From: Calvatia gigantea
Taxonomy: Eukaryota; Basidiomycota; Agaricomycetes; Agaricales; Lycoperdaceae
Assembly: GCA_025093985.1 (NCBI GenBank)
Contig: JACAAK010000012.1
Coordinates: 1,612,001 to 1,676,000, forward strand
Reading direction: 5' to 3'
DNA length: 64,000 bases
Part shown: piece after piece, positions 23,301 to 33,800 of the stretch
Layout of the letters: each line of letters starts with the position of its first letter
How positions within the stretch are numbered: the first letter of the stretch is position 1
Translations under genes and position numbers: made by a program
The notes under the pieces: model-generated
Told to the model about the DNA's origin: nothing
What the model saw: the letters and a program-made list of their open reading frames with translations, nothing else
Database searches by the model: none

Positions 23301-23700
23301 GAAACGGCCAGCCCCTCTTCCGTGCTTTTTCACCGGGGAGCTCGGGTTGTTGGATCAGATGACGGTCACGCATTCATTTTTGAATACCGCCGTTTTTTTT
23401 TTGAAAGGTGCATCCGAGTTCATCTGTTGTGTTTGACATCGTGTGTGGCTATGGGATGTGTGGCTATTTTGGTGTATCATTGTTGATGTTTCCAATGTAC
23501 AATTTGCATATTTGGTCATACTGGTTTGGGAGGGGTTCTGCGGCTTTTTGGGATGGGCGGTTATTCCGAGAGCTCAGGAACTTGGCCTTCACGATGTGGT
23601 GATCTGTCTTAGACGGATCCCCCCAGCAGAATCAAGGGACCTTCTCGTCAAGTTCTACATGTGTGGGCTCTGCTCGTGGGACTGATCAGTGATGAGTGTA

Positions 23701-24309
23701 CAGACAACTCTGGATGATCAACAAGGTATCAGGAGAAACACTGTAATGCGAGTAAGTTTGCTAGGTACGAGGGCCCGAGAGTCATCGACAATGGGTTGAG
23801 ACAGACTACATGACGGTAGAAAGCTAAAGAATGTACACTACGCCGAAACATCACTTAAATGAGTCCTATATTAATATTCCCACATTAGCCATATTGGTAC
23901 CCCTACAACACCGTATGTGCCTTTTTTTGTATAGGGTTGGTTCCGCTATGAAGTAGAAGGACTTAGTAAGAGAAATATGTGATGATGGCTTTTATCATTA
24001 GAGGCATGTGGGTATATATTACCATTGCTATCATTAATTCGCTGTAGCCTGGTGGTTTGTGTTGTTGTCAGACTCACCTGGTTGGACACTTGCAACCCAG
24101 AGCTTGCGTTTGATCTTCGCTCTGTGCTTGTTGTTTTATCTGGTCGGTGAACAGTTTGAACAGTTTGGATTGATGGGCCGATCACTAACTGGTTGTACTG
24201 GAGATCCGATCCGAGCCATAGTACAACTTTCCGACATATTGACTGATCCGTCAACTACAACTCATGATGTTTCATACATGCCCTTTGGCTTGACATAAGC
24301 TTCCAAAAC
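23701..24309. other. Spacer between duplicate copies A and B
   Basis: About 600 bp without a supported gene. It separates the tail of copy A from the conserved upstream region of copy B. AT-rich, with no terminal inverted repeats seen. Confidence 0.4.
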
Positions 24310-24460
24310 AACTGATTGAATTTGCCAACAATACTGATTACTGATAGTTTACTTAGTTCCTTGTTACGCAGCCCTGCTTCATGGAATAACCGCTGCTGTG
24401 CACTCTTGCCCATCTTCGTTTGATAGATGTAAAAATAACCTATATGGGCTTTTGGATTCC

Positions 24461-24473
24461 TTATATCCACACC
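24461..24473 (+). promoter_or_regulatory. TATA-like box of DUF6533 copy B
   Basis: TTATATCCACACC, 83 bp upstream of the copy B start codon. It is the counterpart of the boxes at 21631 and about 29342. Confidence 0.5.
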
Positions 24474-24543
24474 TGGATGTCAGCTCATGCTCCTCTGCCA
24501 AACGAACACCTCAGGTTTCCCCCCTCTGGCACGTTGAAACGAC

Positions 24544-26126
24544 ATGGGTAGCCTAGTACCCCTCGCAGAATTGATGAAGGCTTTCGACCACATTTTGGTT
24601 GGGAAGGTGAGATCTTTGACCAATGTTCCTTAGCTAGGGTTAACATGCGTTCTTGACATCAGTGGATGGACAGTAAGATTTCGACATTTATGCAACAAGT
24701 TCAAAGGTGACCACTGACCCGAGTGACTTAGTGGCCACGACAGTCATCGTTGTGAGTAAGAGGAAAAGGTTACTAGGTCTCGGCCACTTATGGTGCTGTT
24801 AGGTGTACGAATGGTTGATCACACTCGACATGGAAGTACAGTATGTGTGGAGTTCAAGGTGGAACCTGACAAAAGTAATGTATCTTCTGAACCGATATCT
24901 GGTTATTGCGGATTTTATCATCAATTATTTGCGTCAGTTCAGCCTTCCGGTACAGAGAGCAAGCTATCTTATACGTCATTCACAGGTTCTCATGGTGTGC
25001 ATGTTCCAGCTTGCAAGTCATTATTCCGGGCCAATGCCGGTGTGTGTACACCATTCCTGATGGTAGACTACATCCTTATATCTCTCGCAGCCGTTTATAC
25101 TTTTGCAGTTTACATGGCGGAGTGTGAGTGCTTGTCTGTGTTTAATCCTTGAATGGTGACAAATTAGAAATCTCGTTGTTCAGGTAACCTCGTCTTGCGG
25201 GTTTGTGTAGTATGGGGGATGAATAAGATCATCATCGCTGGCCTTGCGACTGTTTATTCGGCCTCTTTCATCTACATTCTTGTCAGCTTCTACCAAATGG
25301 TGCGCCCTATCGTCTGTGAGTACTAGTTTGTCGCCGTCCTGTCAGCGTACCTTTATTGACACAGGTTTTAGTCTTCACGCTCCTTCCGTTTGGAGGGTGT
25401 CTTGCAAAAATCGAGAGCTCAACATTCTGGATAGATTATGCTCTCTTAATGGGCTATGACGCTGGTCAGTGAACCTCAACATCAGGCAATGGGTTAAATT
25501 CAAGCTTTTTCTCAGTCATGCTTGGGTTAATGGCATATCCAACATTTAAAGGATGTGGGTCTTATTGTGCTTTGCTTTTAATCCTAGAAAAATGGGCAAT
25601 CTCGCAGACAGGTCAAATTACAAACAGACTGGTTTGGTCAAGCATATCCAGGTTGAAGGTGTGTTTCGATTTTTCATTATTAGCATTCGACGCCAACGAC
25701 CGCTCCAGGTGTTCTTTTCTATGTTTATCTTCTCAGTACGCCGCCACCTTGGTCGCCTGACAGATCCTGAACAGCTGCCCATTACTGCAGTTATTGACGT
25801 TGTCTCCGTGATGGTGCAATGGGTGGTGGTATGTTCTCATATACCCACCGCAGACCAAGCTTATGCCATTGTATCGTTTGTCCTGACAGCGCGACGACAT
25901 CTTCCTTTTCGTGTTGTGAGAATCCACTTGATACTGCGCGGTTCTTCTGCATTCTTGGCTGAAACTGGTTGTTTTCAGAGGTACGAGAATGCTCCGCTCT
26001 ATCCTGGCAGCGAGAGTTATCCTGCACCTTCGTGAACATTCTGATCGAAAGGTCATGGTGTCCATGATATATGCGAGTGACAGTGCCATGGTGCAGTCGG
26101 AATTGAGTGAAATGAGGTTCGTTTGA
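24544..26126 (+). CDS. DUF6533 integral membrane protein, copy B
   Basis: Same 14-exon structure as copy A, from ATG at 24544 to TGA at 26124-26126. The N-terminal signature is VYEWLITLDMEVQYVW followed by RWNLTKVMYLLNRYLV. Later text includes ACKSLFRANA, VYTFAVYMAE, FTLLPFGGCLAKIE, KQTGLVKHIQVEG and the C-terminal MLRSILAARVILHLREHSDRK. All splice phases match those of copy A. The acceptor before the IYTF/VYTF exon must be the GCAG used in all copies, because an alternative TTAG present in A is lost here. No stop interrupts the spliced frame. The function is unknown, as for the whole family. Confidence 0.84.
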
Positions 26127-26540
26127 GCGGGATTCGGCCCCTCTTCCGTGTTTTTTTTTTTTTTCACGAGAAGCTCGACTTGCTGGATCGGATGACCATC
26201 ACGCACTTGTTTTTGTACACCACCGCTCGGTATATCTTTTGAATAGTACATATTATCCCAACTGCTGTGTTTTGATATTGTGTGCGGCCATGGGATGTGT
26301 GCACTATCGTCGTATATTGTGGTGATATTTCCAATATAGAAATTGACGTACTTATCATATTGGTTCAACCCTAAGTTCGGTACGACAACCTGGGCTAGGC
26401 CGTCATTCTGAGAGCTTGGAAACTTGGCCTTTGGTAAAGTGTCCCAGACGGTTTCTCCCGGCAGAATCAAGGGACCGCGCCATCGAGTTCCCCATGTGCT
26501 AGCTCCATCTGCGGAACTGATGAGTGTGTGAGTGATGAAT

Positions 26541-27109
26541 GGCATGTTAGTCGGGTAAAAATAGGGGCACCCTAAATCGGGTGTCCACACACTAACCCCC
26601 GAGCTTGCTGAATTGTTTCGGGGCCCTGGTCTGGTGTTGTCTGGGAATCTATAGCCCCGGCCTTTTTGTATTTCATGTTGGGAACGTAAAGCAGCCAGAT
26701 AGTCTTCATCCTCAGTATCATGATCAGCGTAGAGAAGAAACGTCAGCAGCTCCTATTTCTGAGACGGAGTGAGGGTATACCAAAGATGCCCGGAATGTCC
26801 TATGAGGTCGAGTTAGTTCGCACCATCACTGGGAGTCTGGCTTTGAGAATGTGGATCAGTCGGGCTATGAGGGGTACAGCCAGATGGGGCTGATGGTTTA
26901 TTTTCGAGCGATGATCAACCGGAGCCATCCAGGAATATGGGCATTATGGAGCGGAGATCACCACACTGGGACCTGTTGTTGCGTATACCTAGAGATGTTT
27001 GACCGTGGAGATGGACCTAGCACATACATTCCATTCCTCGATACCTTAGGAGCATTATCAGCTATATACTAGGTAGTCTATCACTGTTGGGTTTTTCTAA
27101 TGCTTGTAT
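26541..27109. other. Spacer at the centre of the inverted pair (copies B and C)
   Basis: About 570 bp between the direct copy B and the inverted copy C. A frame at 26851-27072 has no recognisable motif. No long hairpin arm beyond the duplicates themselves was seen. Confidence 0.4.
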
Positions 27110-27514
27110 CCTCACACTCATCAGTTTCAGAAGCAGAACTCACACACAGGGAACAAGGTGATAAGGTACCTTGGTTTTGTGGGGAGGTCCATCTGAAATA
27201 CACTACCGTATCAGGGAGGCCAAGATTCTGAATTCCGAGAGCGGCATTGACAATTAGTTGAGATGGTATGCACCATTCTGGGAATACTGAAAGAATACAG
27301 TAAGATAAACTACGGAATAATGAGTGAGATAAGATAGGAACAACACATGGTATACTCACCTCAGTTGCTCGAGATACGTGCGAGAACTGAGGTGACAGCT
27401 GAAAATTATGGCCTACTTATACTACGGTGGACAGTCAAAGATAATCATAGACAATAGATGAGGGAAATAGTAGAAAGAGTGGCCATGGATAATAAGAATA
27501 AAAAAAACTAAGGG

Positions 27515-27580
27515 ACGTGGTCCAGCGGTCAACACCATGACCCGTGCCACTCGGCCTCAGCCCGAGTTTGCTACTCCAAC
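27515..27580 (+). repeat. Possible tRNA-like (SINE) remnant
   Basis: TGGTCCAGCGGT (about 27518-27529) resembles an A box. CCCGAGTTTGCTACTCC (about 27562-27578) can form a small hairpin at B-box distance but departs from the B-box consensus by two inserted bases. A run of seven A precedes it. Weak evidence. Confidence 0.22.
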
Positions 27581-27677
27581 AAATACATCACACAGCAGTC
27601 TCCAAAAATAAACACCCCATGACCCTCTAATCCAACCAACTGAGTTCCCCGGGAAAAGATTGTAAAAGAGGAGCTCC

Positions 27678-29269
27678 TCAACTGAACCTTATTTCGCTCA
27701 ACTCCGATTGCAGAGTGATGCTATTGTTTACATTTGTTGCGAGCACCACGACCTTCCGTTCGGAATGTTCATGAAGATGCAAGATAACTCTTGCTGCCAG
27801 GATAGAGCGGAGCATTCTCGTGCCTCTAGAAACCAGTTTCAGCAAAGAACACAGGATAGCTATGCGGTATCTAGCAGATCCTCACAGCACAAAAAGGAAG
27901 ATATCGTCGGGCTGACCGTCAGGGATCGGTGTTAACGGCATAAGCTTGGTACGCAGTAGGTGTATGAGGACATACCACAGCCCATTGCACCGTCACTGAG
28001 ACAATGTCAACAACTACAATGATGGACAGTTGTTCTGGATCTGTCAAGTGACCAAGCGGGCAGCGTACCGAGAAGGTAGACATAGAAGAGAACACCTGAA
28101 GCAGTGTTGGTGTTGGACGAGGTCTGTAAAAAGGCGAAACGCACCTTCGACATGGATATGCTTGACGAAGTCGGTTTGTTTGTAATTGGATCTATCTACG
28201 AATGGGGTTACCCATTTCCGAAACTCAAAGTGAGGCATGGTGAAACCCACATTCTTTTATCGTTGGATATGCCATTAACCCGAGCATGACTGAGAAAAAG
28301 ATTGGATTTAGTGTATTGTAATTTGTATAGGATTGAGACTTGCTGACCGGCGTCATAGCACATTAGGGAAGTGTAATTTATCCATAATGTCGATCTCTCG
28401 ATTTTTGCAAGACACCCTCCGAACGGAAGGAGCGTGAAGACTATGATCCGTTTCAATAAAGGTACGTTGATAGGATGGCGACAAGATTGGAGCTTACAGA
28501 CAACAGGGCGCAGCATCTGGTGGAGGCTAACAAGGGCGTAGATGAAAGAGGCCGAATAAACAGTCGCAAGGCCAGCGATGATGATCTTATTCATCCCCCA
28601 TACTACACAAACCCGCATGACGAGGCTATCTGGGTGGCAAGATTTTTAGTTCGCCACCATTCAAAAGGACTTTGCATGGACAAGCACTTACACTCCGCCA
28701 CGTAAATTGAAAAGATATAAATGGCTGCAAGGGCGATAAGGGCATAGTCTATGCTCAGGAGTAGTGCACACGCACTGGCAGTAGCTAGAAGTAATGGCTT
28801 GCAAGCCGGAACATGTACGCCATAGAAGCCTGTGAGTGACATATGAGATAATTCGCTCTTTGTACAGGAGACTGAACCGACGGATATAATTGATGATGAA
28901 ATCCACAATAACCAGATATCGGTTTAGGAGATACACCAATTTTGTTAGGCTCCACCTTGAATTCCACACAAACTTTACTTCCATGTCGAGTGTGATCAAC
29001 CATTCGTACACCTAATGGCACCGTGAGTAGTAGGGGCCTAGTAGTCTTTTTCTCTTACTCACAACGACGACTGTCGTGGCCACTAAGTTACTTGGGTCAG
29101 CGAACACCTTTGAACTTGCAGCATAGATGCTGAGATCTTACTGTCCGTCCACTGGTGCCAAGAACGTAATTTAATTTTAGCCAAGAACACCAAATGAAGA
29201 CCCCACCCTTCCAATGACAATGTGGTTGAAAGCCTTCAACGATTCTGCGGGGAGTACTATGCCAACCAT
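27678..29269 (-). CDS. DUF6533 integral membrane protein, copy C
   Basis: The inverted paralogue runs from ATG at 29269 to the stop at 27680-27678 with the same 14 exons. Its signature is VYEWLITLDMEVKFVW followed by RWSLTKLVYLLNRYLV. Further exons give ACKPLLLATA, IYIFSIYVAE, LVMRVCVVWGMNKIIIAGL, FTLLPFGGCLAKIE, KQTDFVKHIHVEG and MLRSILAARVILHL. Phases were checked at each junction and no disabling change was found. It is the most diverged copy (for example IR instead of MR near the C-terminus). Function unknown. Confidence 0.83.
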
Positions 29270-29341
29270 GTTGATTTAACACGCCGGAGGGTAAAAACTG
29301 GAGGTGTGTAAGTGTGGTGAAAGGGCATGAGCTGATGTGTG

Positions 29342-29354
29342 GGTGTGGATATAA
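29342..29354 (-). promoter_or_regulatory. TATA-like box of DUF6533 copy C
   Basis: On the minus strand TTTATATCCACACC lies about 75-85 bp upstream of the copy C start codon, matching the boxes of copies A and B. Confidence 0.48.
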
Positions 29355-29500
29355 AGAGCCCAAAACCCATGCTAGTTGTTTTACAACCATCAAATCAAGA
29401 TGGGTGAAACTGTATGGCGTCAGTCGCCGCTTGAAGCAGTGCTTGCATAGCAAGGGAAGTGGGCAATATTGTTGGCAAAATCAATCAATTGTCTTGGAAG

Positions 29501-30824
29501 CTATCGTCAAAGCTGAGGGGCGTGTATGGTACGCGAGAAGTCTGTGCTTTATTTCGCGCCTAGGCACAACTTTTCGTCCTACGTCATAGGGGTCCTATTA
29601 CACCTGCCTCTGAGTCCTCTGTTGCGCACTAATAGGTTGATAGGAGGATTATACTCCCATAGGACATGGCGCGTGACGGCTTTGGGGTTGAACAATAGGG
29701 AGTCGGAAAAAGGTCCCCAATGGCCAGGCCGTGATCCTAAGGGTGAATGCGGACTAGATCGCCCGAAAACGCGCACCGGCCTTGGATCACTGCGCTTTGT
29801 CTATGTTTTATTGCCTTTTGTATGAGAACACAATACGAAATATAAGGTACGAATGAAAGATTTGGATTGGTCGTTGAGGGTGTTATGAATCATGCGGGGT
29901 CGGGTTCTGTTCTTGCGCTGGTGGGCCTACAATAGCGTATCAGCGACAGTCAAACTATACCTGAGAGTAGTGATAGGTTTTCTGCGGTAGTCGCAGCAGT
30001 TGGGTGGCAGAAAGAGGAGGGTGAAACAGATGGTGTGTGAGGTTAGTCCTTCGGTATTTGTGTAATAGCCCTCCCCCTGCTAACTTTCGTCGGGCCAGGC
30101 ATTCATCCGATCCTTTGTACCTAACAGGCACTTTCAACTCAAACTCAAACTTCTCCTCTCCTCTTGAATAGACGTCCGAGTAACGGAGTGAAATCCTCGG
30201 GGTGGTGGATAGTCCCCAGCAGAGCGGAAACTTGGTCCAAAAGTGATATAGATATGTTTCCGGCTGTTCTTCAGACGAAATCTGTCTGCCAGGTGATGGG
30301 TCGATAGTAATCGCCATTTGACTTCCCATAAACTTTCAGGTTTAGCTTTAGGCGGTTAATCGCTGAATCGGTGTGTTTCCGAAGGGACATTGACCTTGAA
30401 CCACACCAATCACATAATGGCTTATATGGGGAGAAAAGCCTCCTTGGCTGACAGTAGATACAAGGTACGCGAGGATGTACCTCATTGATAATTTCCGTCG
30501 TCATTCTGGACGTGAGAGCTGGGTATTTTGCTTTACTCCGATAAATTTGATGATTTGCCACAGTAAAATGTTAACGAATACGCCACAATCTTCTGGGACA
30601 ATTGAAAATCAGCGTTTTCCCAAGAAGAACTATTGGTGAATGTATGATAGAAACTCTGCGAGGAATTTTGAACGTCATGATCAGCGCTTGCACATTAACT
30701 CGGATCGGGGTTGACGCGTTGACGCTTTGACGTTGATTGATATTGACATCATTAGATTAGATAAGCAGAGTCACGGCTCCGCCACGACGCGACCTCGACG
30801 CGACGTTGTTCTCGCTTCAGCCCC
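29501..30824. other. Intergenic region with uncertain minus-strand exons
   Basis: Two overlapping minus-strand frames (30561-30271 and 30329-29955) look partly protein-like: one has two CxxC-type pairs (CIYCQ and CDWCG), the other YLYHFWTKFPLCWG and ISLRYSDVYSRGEEKFEFEL. No GT-AG intron joining them in phase was found, so no gene is called. The right end holds the promoter of the cohesin gene. Confidence 0.3.
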
Positions 30825-33800
30825 ATGGACGAGACTCCGACCTCAACACCAGGCCCTCGCAGGTCACAGCGGGATAGAAAAACAGTAAGACCATTTATCT
30901 CAGGTAATTTCATTATTCAATTACACCCTTCTTGGAGATGTCTAATAAATCCCCCCAGCTGCCTCGGCCTCTGCGAAACGCAAGCGTAACTTGCCCGAAA
31001 CTGACGTAGAAGATGACGCGCAAGATATGGTTGTTGAAGAGGCCGAGGGAGACCAGGATGTTGAGTCTGAAGACGAACCAGAGGAGAATGATGAAGTGCG
31101 TCATGCTCCCAAGCAGAAAAGGAAACGGACAAAGGCAACTGGTTCCAAGGCCAGAGGAGCTCCTCCCGCGAAGCGTCCGAGAACTGCGGAGGCAGAGGCA
31201 GGGGGACATACCTCTGCTGGAGAGGAAGCTGATGCGTCTGGGGAGGAAGGGGAGGAAGGTATGAAGAGGACGAAGGATCGGAAAAAAGGGGAAAGGGATT
31301 GGAGAAAACCAAGACAAAGCAAGCCGCGCAAACCTAAAGGGACCACTGTAACGAAACAAACTAAACTTGCTGGTAGGCGGGGCCGCCGTGTGAAGGAGAG
31401 GGGAGAAGGGTATGATGCTGAACAAATCGCGAAAGATACTAAAATTGCTACCGATAACACACTCTTCAGTACGCCCCTCCCCCCCATTCTTTTTGGTCTA
31501 TTGACATGTCTTACTCACACACCCTATAGATGCTCTTGTTGACCCTACAGTGGCGCTACAAGATGCAGTCCAGGATTTCGTCCGTTCCCTTCAAGAATCA
31601 CCCGAAGCCGCCCAGGCAGAACTTATCAACCTCATCTTACGTTGCTGTGGTTGCAATGACTCAGTTGACTCAAACCAAGCAGTCGACTACGACGGTGTAG
31701 TAGACGCCCTCGACAATTTCACCGAAGCCCTCAAACAAGAAAACTCTCCCGTTTACCCACTTACATCAAAACTCCCCATTTTCAAGCAATTCCGCGCGTC
31801 GCTCTCGGAATTCATTGACCGTTTGGTATCATTTTCTGCAGACCTTGGAGTGTTGTACACTTCAGACTTTATGTCGACGCTTCAGACATGGGTCATCGCC
31901 ATGTCTTCTTCCCAGATCCGGAGTTTTCGGCATACGGCTACCGTGGTGGCGCTTGAAGTTGAGACATCGTTGTGTGATGCGGCTGCTGCTGTAGATAAAG
32001 AAGCGGAGGTTGTTAGCAGGCAACGCGAGGGCGAGAAAAAGCGTAAAGGGACTGGGAAGGGTTCCAGTGCGAGGGATAAGGAGTTGGAGGTGAAGGCTCG
32101 CGAGGTTCGAGAGCGACGGACGAAGTTGGCCGAGTTTCTCAAAGAAATCGTTGATGGGTGAGTTTTACAGTTATAACCCATAGTAGGGTTGATTTTCTTT
32201 TTTTTTGGCTTAACTTCATCATTCAAGCGTGTTCGTGCACCGTTATCGTGACTTGGACCCAAACATCCGAGCAGAATGCGTTCGTTCCATCGGTCAATGG
32301 TTCAAGAAATATCCAGGCCATTTCCTCGACGCTTCGTATCTTCGCTTACTGTCGGCTGGGTCCTCTCAGACGCTAATACACACGTCCGTCTCGAAGCAGT
32401 CAAGGCTTTATCACCCGTATACGACCAAGAAGAATATATCGGTTCTTTGACTCACTTCACGGAGCGTTTCAAACCTCGTTTACTCGAAATGGCAACGAGT
32501 GATATCGAGCTATCCGTTCGCGTAGCTGTGACGCAAGTTCTTGAAGCTATTGACGCACAGTCGTTGTTAGAAGAGGAAGAGAGGGAGAAGTTGTGTTTAG
32601 TTGGTGTTTGATGAGGAGGTGAAGGTGCGGAAGGCTGTGGGTGGGTTTGTGAAACGGGTGTGGAAGGAGAGTGTGGAAGAGAGGATTGTGCTTGGGCGGA
32701 AGGGGAAGGGTAGGAAGAAGGGGAAGGAGTTACAGGAGAAGGATGAAGAGAGGATTGGGTTTAAGGCTTTGGTTTCGTTGTTTGAGAGGTGGTTTAAGAC
32801 GCTTAGTGAGCTCACTGGAGATGCGGAAGATAGTGAGAATGGTGATGAAGTGCTTGGCTGGGGGTGGTCAGGATGAGAGCGAATCGGTGGATGGGCCTTC
32901 GAAGCGTGCGTTGAGACGTAAAGAAGTGCTGGCACTTGTGGGTACGAATAAGAAGGGGAGAGTCACGTTGGCCGCGGAGGCTTTGTGGGATGAGCTGGAT
33001 CCGTTGAAGGATTGGGAGGGAATTTTGGAGATGTTGTTGCTTGATCACTCTTCTAGCGGTGAATCCCAGACCCAGAATGGAAGGGTGAATGGCAAGGAAG
33101 GCTCACCACTGGAACCGGTGGCTGTTGTCCAAGATAGCTGGAGATTGGAGGAGGGCGAGGAGACGGTTTTGCTGGAGATTCTGGTTGCTTCTGTGCGTCG
33201 AACAAAGTCGGATGCTGTTGGTGGGAAGAAGGTAGGCATGCATCCCAACTTGATAGTGAATGTGATGCTGATGGAGCCGTTAGGGAGAGGAAGAAACTGT
33301 TGCTAACGATATTACACGAGAGCTTATCAAGGCACTCCCTCGCATGTTCATCAAGTACCAGACTGACCAAAACCGGATTACCAACGTGCTATCAATACCG
33401 ACTCTAATGAACCTTGATCTCTACCTCGAAATGCGCATGATCTCGGTATGTGCCTCGCCAGTTCTTAAAAATGACCTGTCTTTAGAACAGTGTCTTTACA
33501 GGCCTATAATACACTCTGGGACGATATTATCAAACAATTCATGTCTCATACCTCAGTAACAGTCCTCAGCCGCGCTATCGCAGCCATCCGCTACCTCATG
33601 GACGCAACGTCACTATCAAACGCCAACAGTAGCAAGATCCTCGAACTCGAAGACGAGCTCGCAACAGCATTGAGAGACACAGTGGGTGGAAGGGATGAGA
33701 TTGAAATTGCGACTTTGGCGGAGGACGAGGCGTTGGCTCTTGGCGCACATTGTTCGAGGATTGCAGTGTTATTTGGCGTCAGGAATTTGACGGCGTGGAT

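Larger units (their letters stand above)
21460..23700 (+). repeat. Duplicated segment, copy A (direct)
   Basis: Copy A of a segment of about 2.3 kb also found at about 24310-26540 (direct) and about 27110-29500 (inverted). Similarity includes the promoter (GTAAAAATAACCTA, then TTTATATCC), the whole DUF6533 gene and a downstream tail around CAGAATCAAGGGACC. Limits are approximate, judged by eye. Confidence 0.75.
24310..26540 (+). repeat. Duplicated segment, copy B (direct)
   Basis: Direct duplicate of copy A including upstream sequence, gene and tail (CAGAATCAAGGGACCGCG near 26463). A run of 14-15 T at about 26150-26164 replaces the shorter T run of copy A. Confidence 0.75.
27110..29500 (-). 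repeat. Duplicated segment, copy C (inverted)
   Basis: Inverted copy of segments A and B. Its left end shows the tail motif near 27110-27250 and its right end the upstream region up to about 29500. With copy B it forms a large inverted repeat around the spacer at 26541-27109. Confidence 0.75.

Noticed and set aside
25733..26590. 285-codon minus-strand frame across copy B
   Set aside because: It is antisense to the 3' exons of the DUF6533 gene, whose splice phases and family motifs are far stronger.
30991..31425. Long Ser/Phe-rich minus-strand frames opposite the SCC3 N-terminus
   Set aside because: They mirror the acidic/lysine-rich coding exon on the plus strand and have no independent support.
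32346..32372. A 19-nt GT-AG segment (GTCGGC...CTCAG) that could be a tiny intron in SCC3
   Set aside because: It would remove the conserved VGWVLSD of the STAG region and is below any known fungal intron size.
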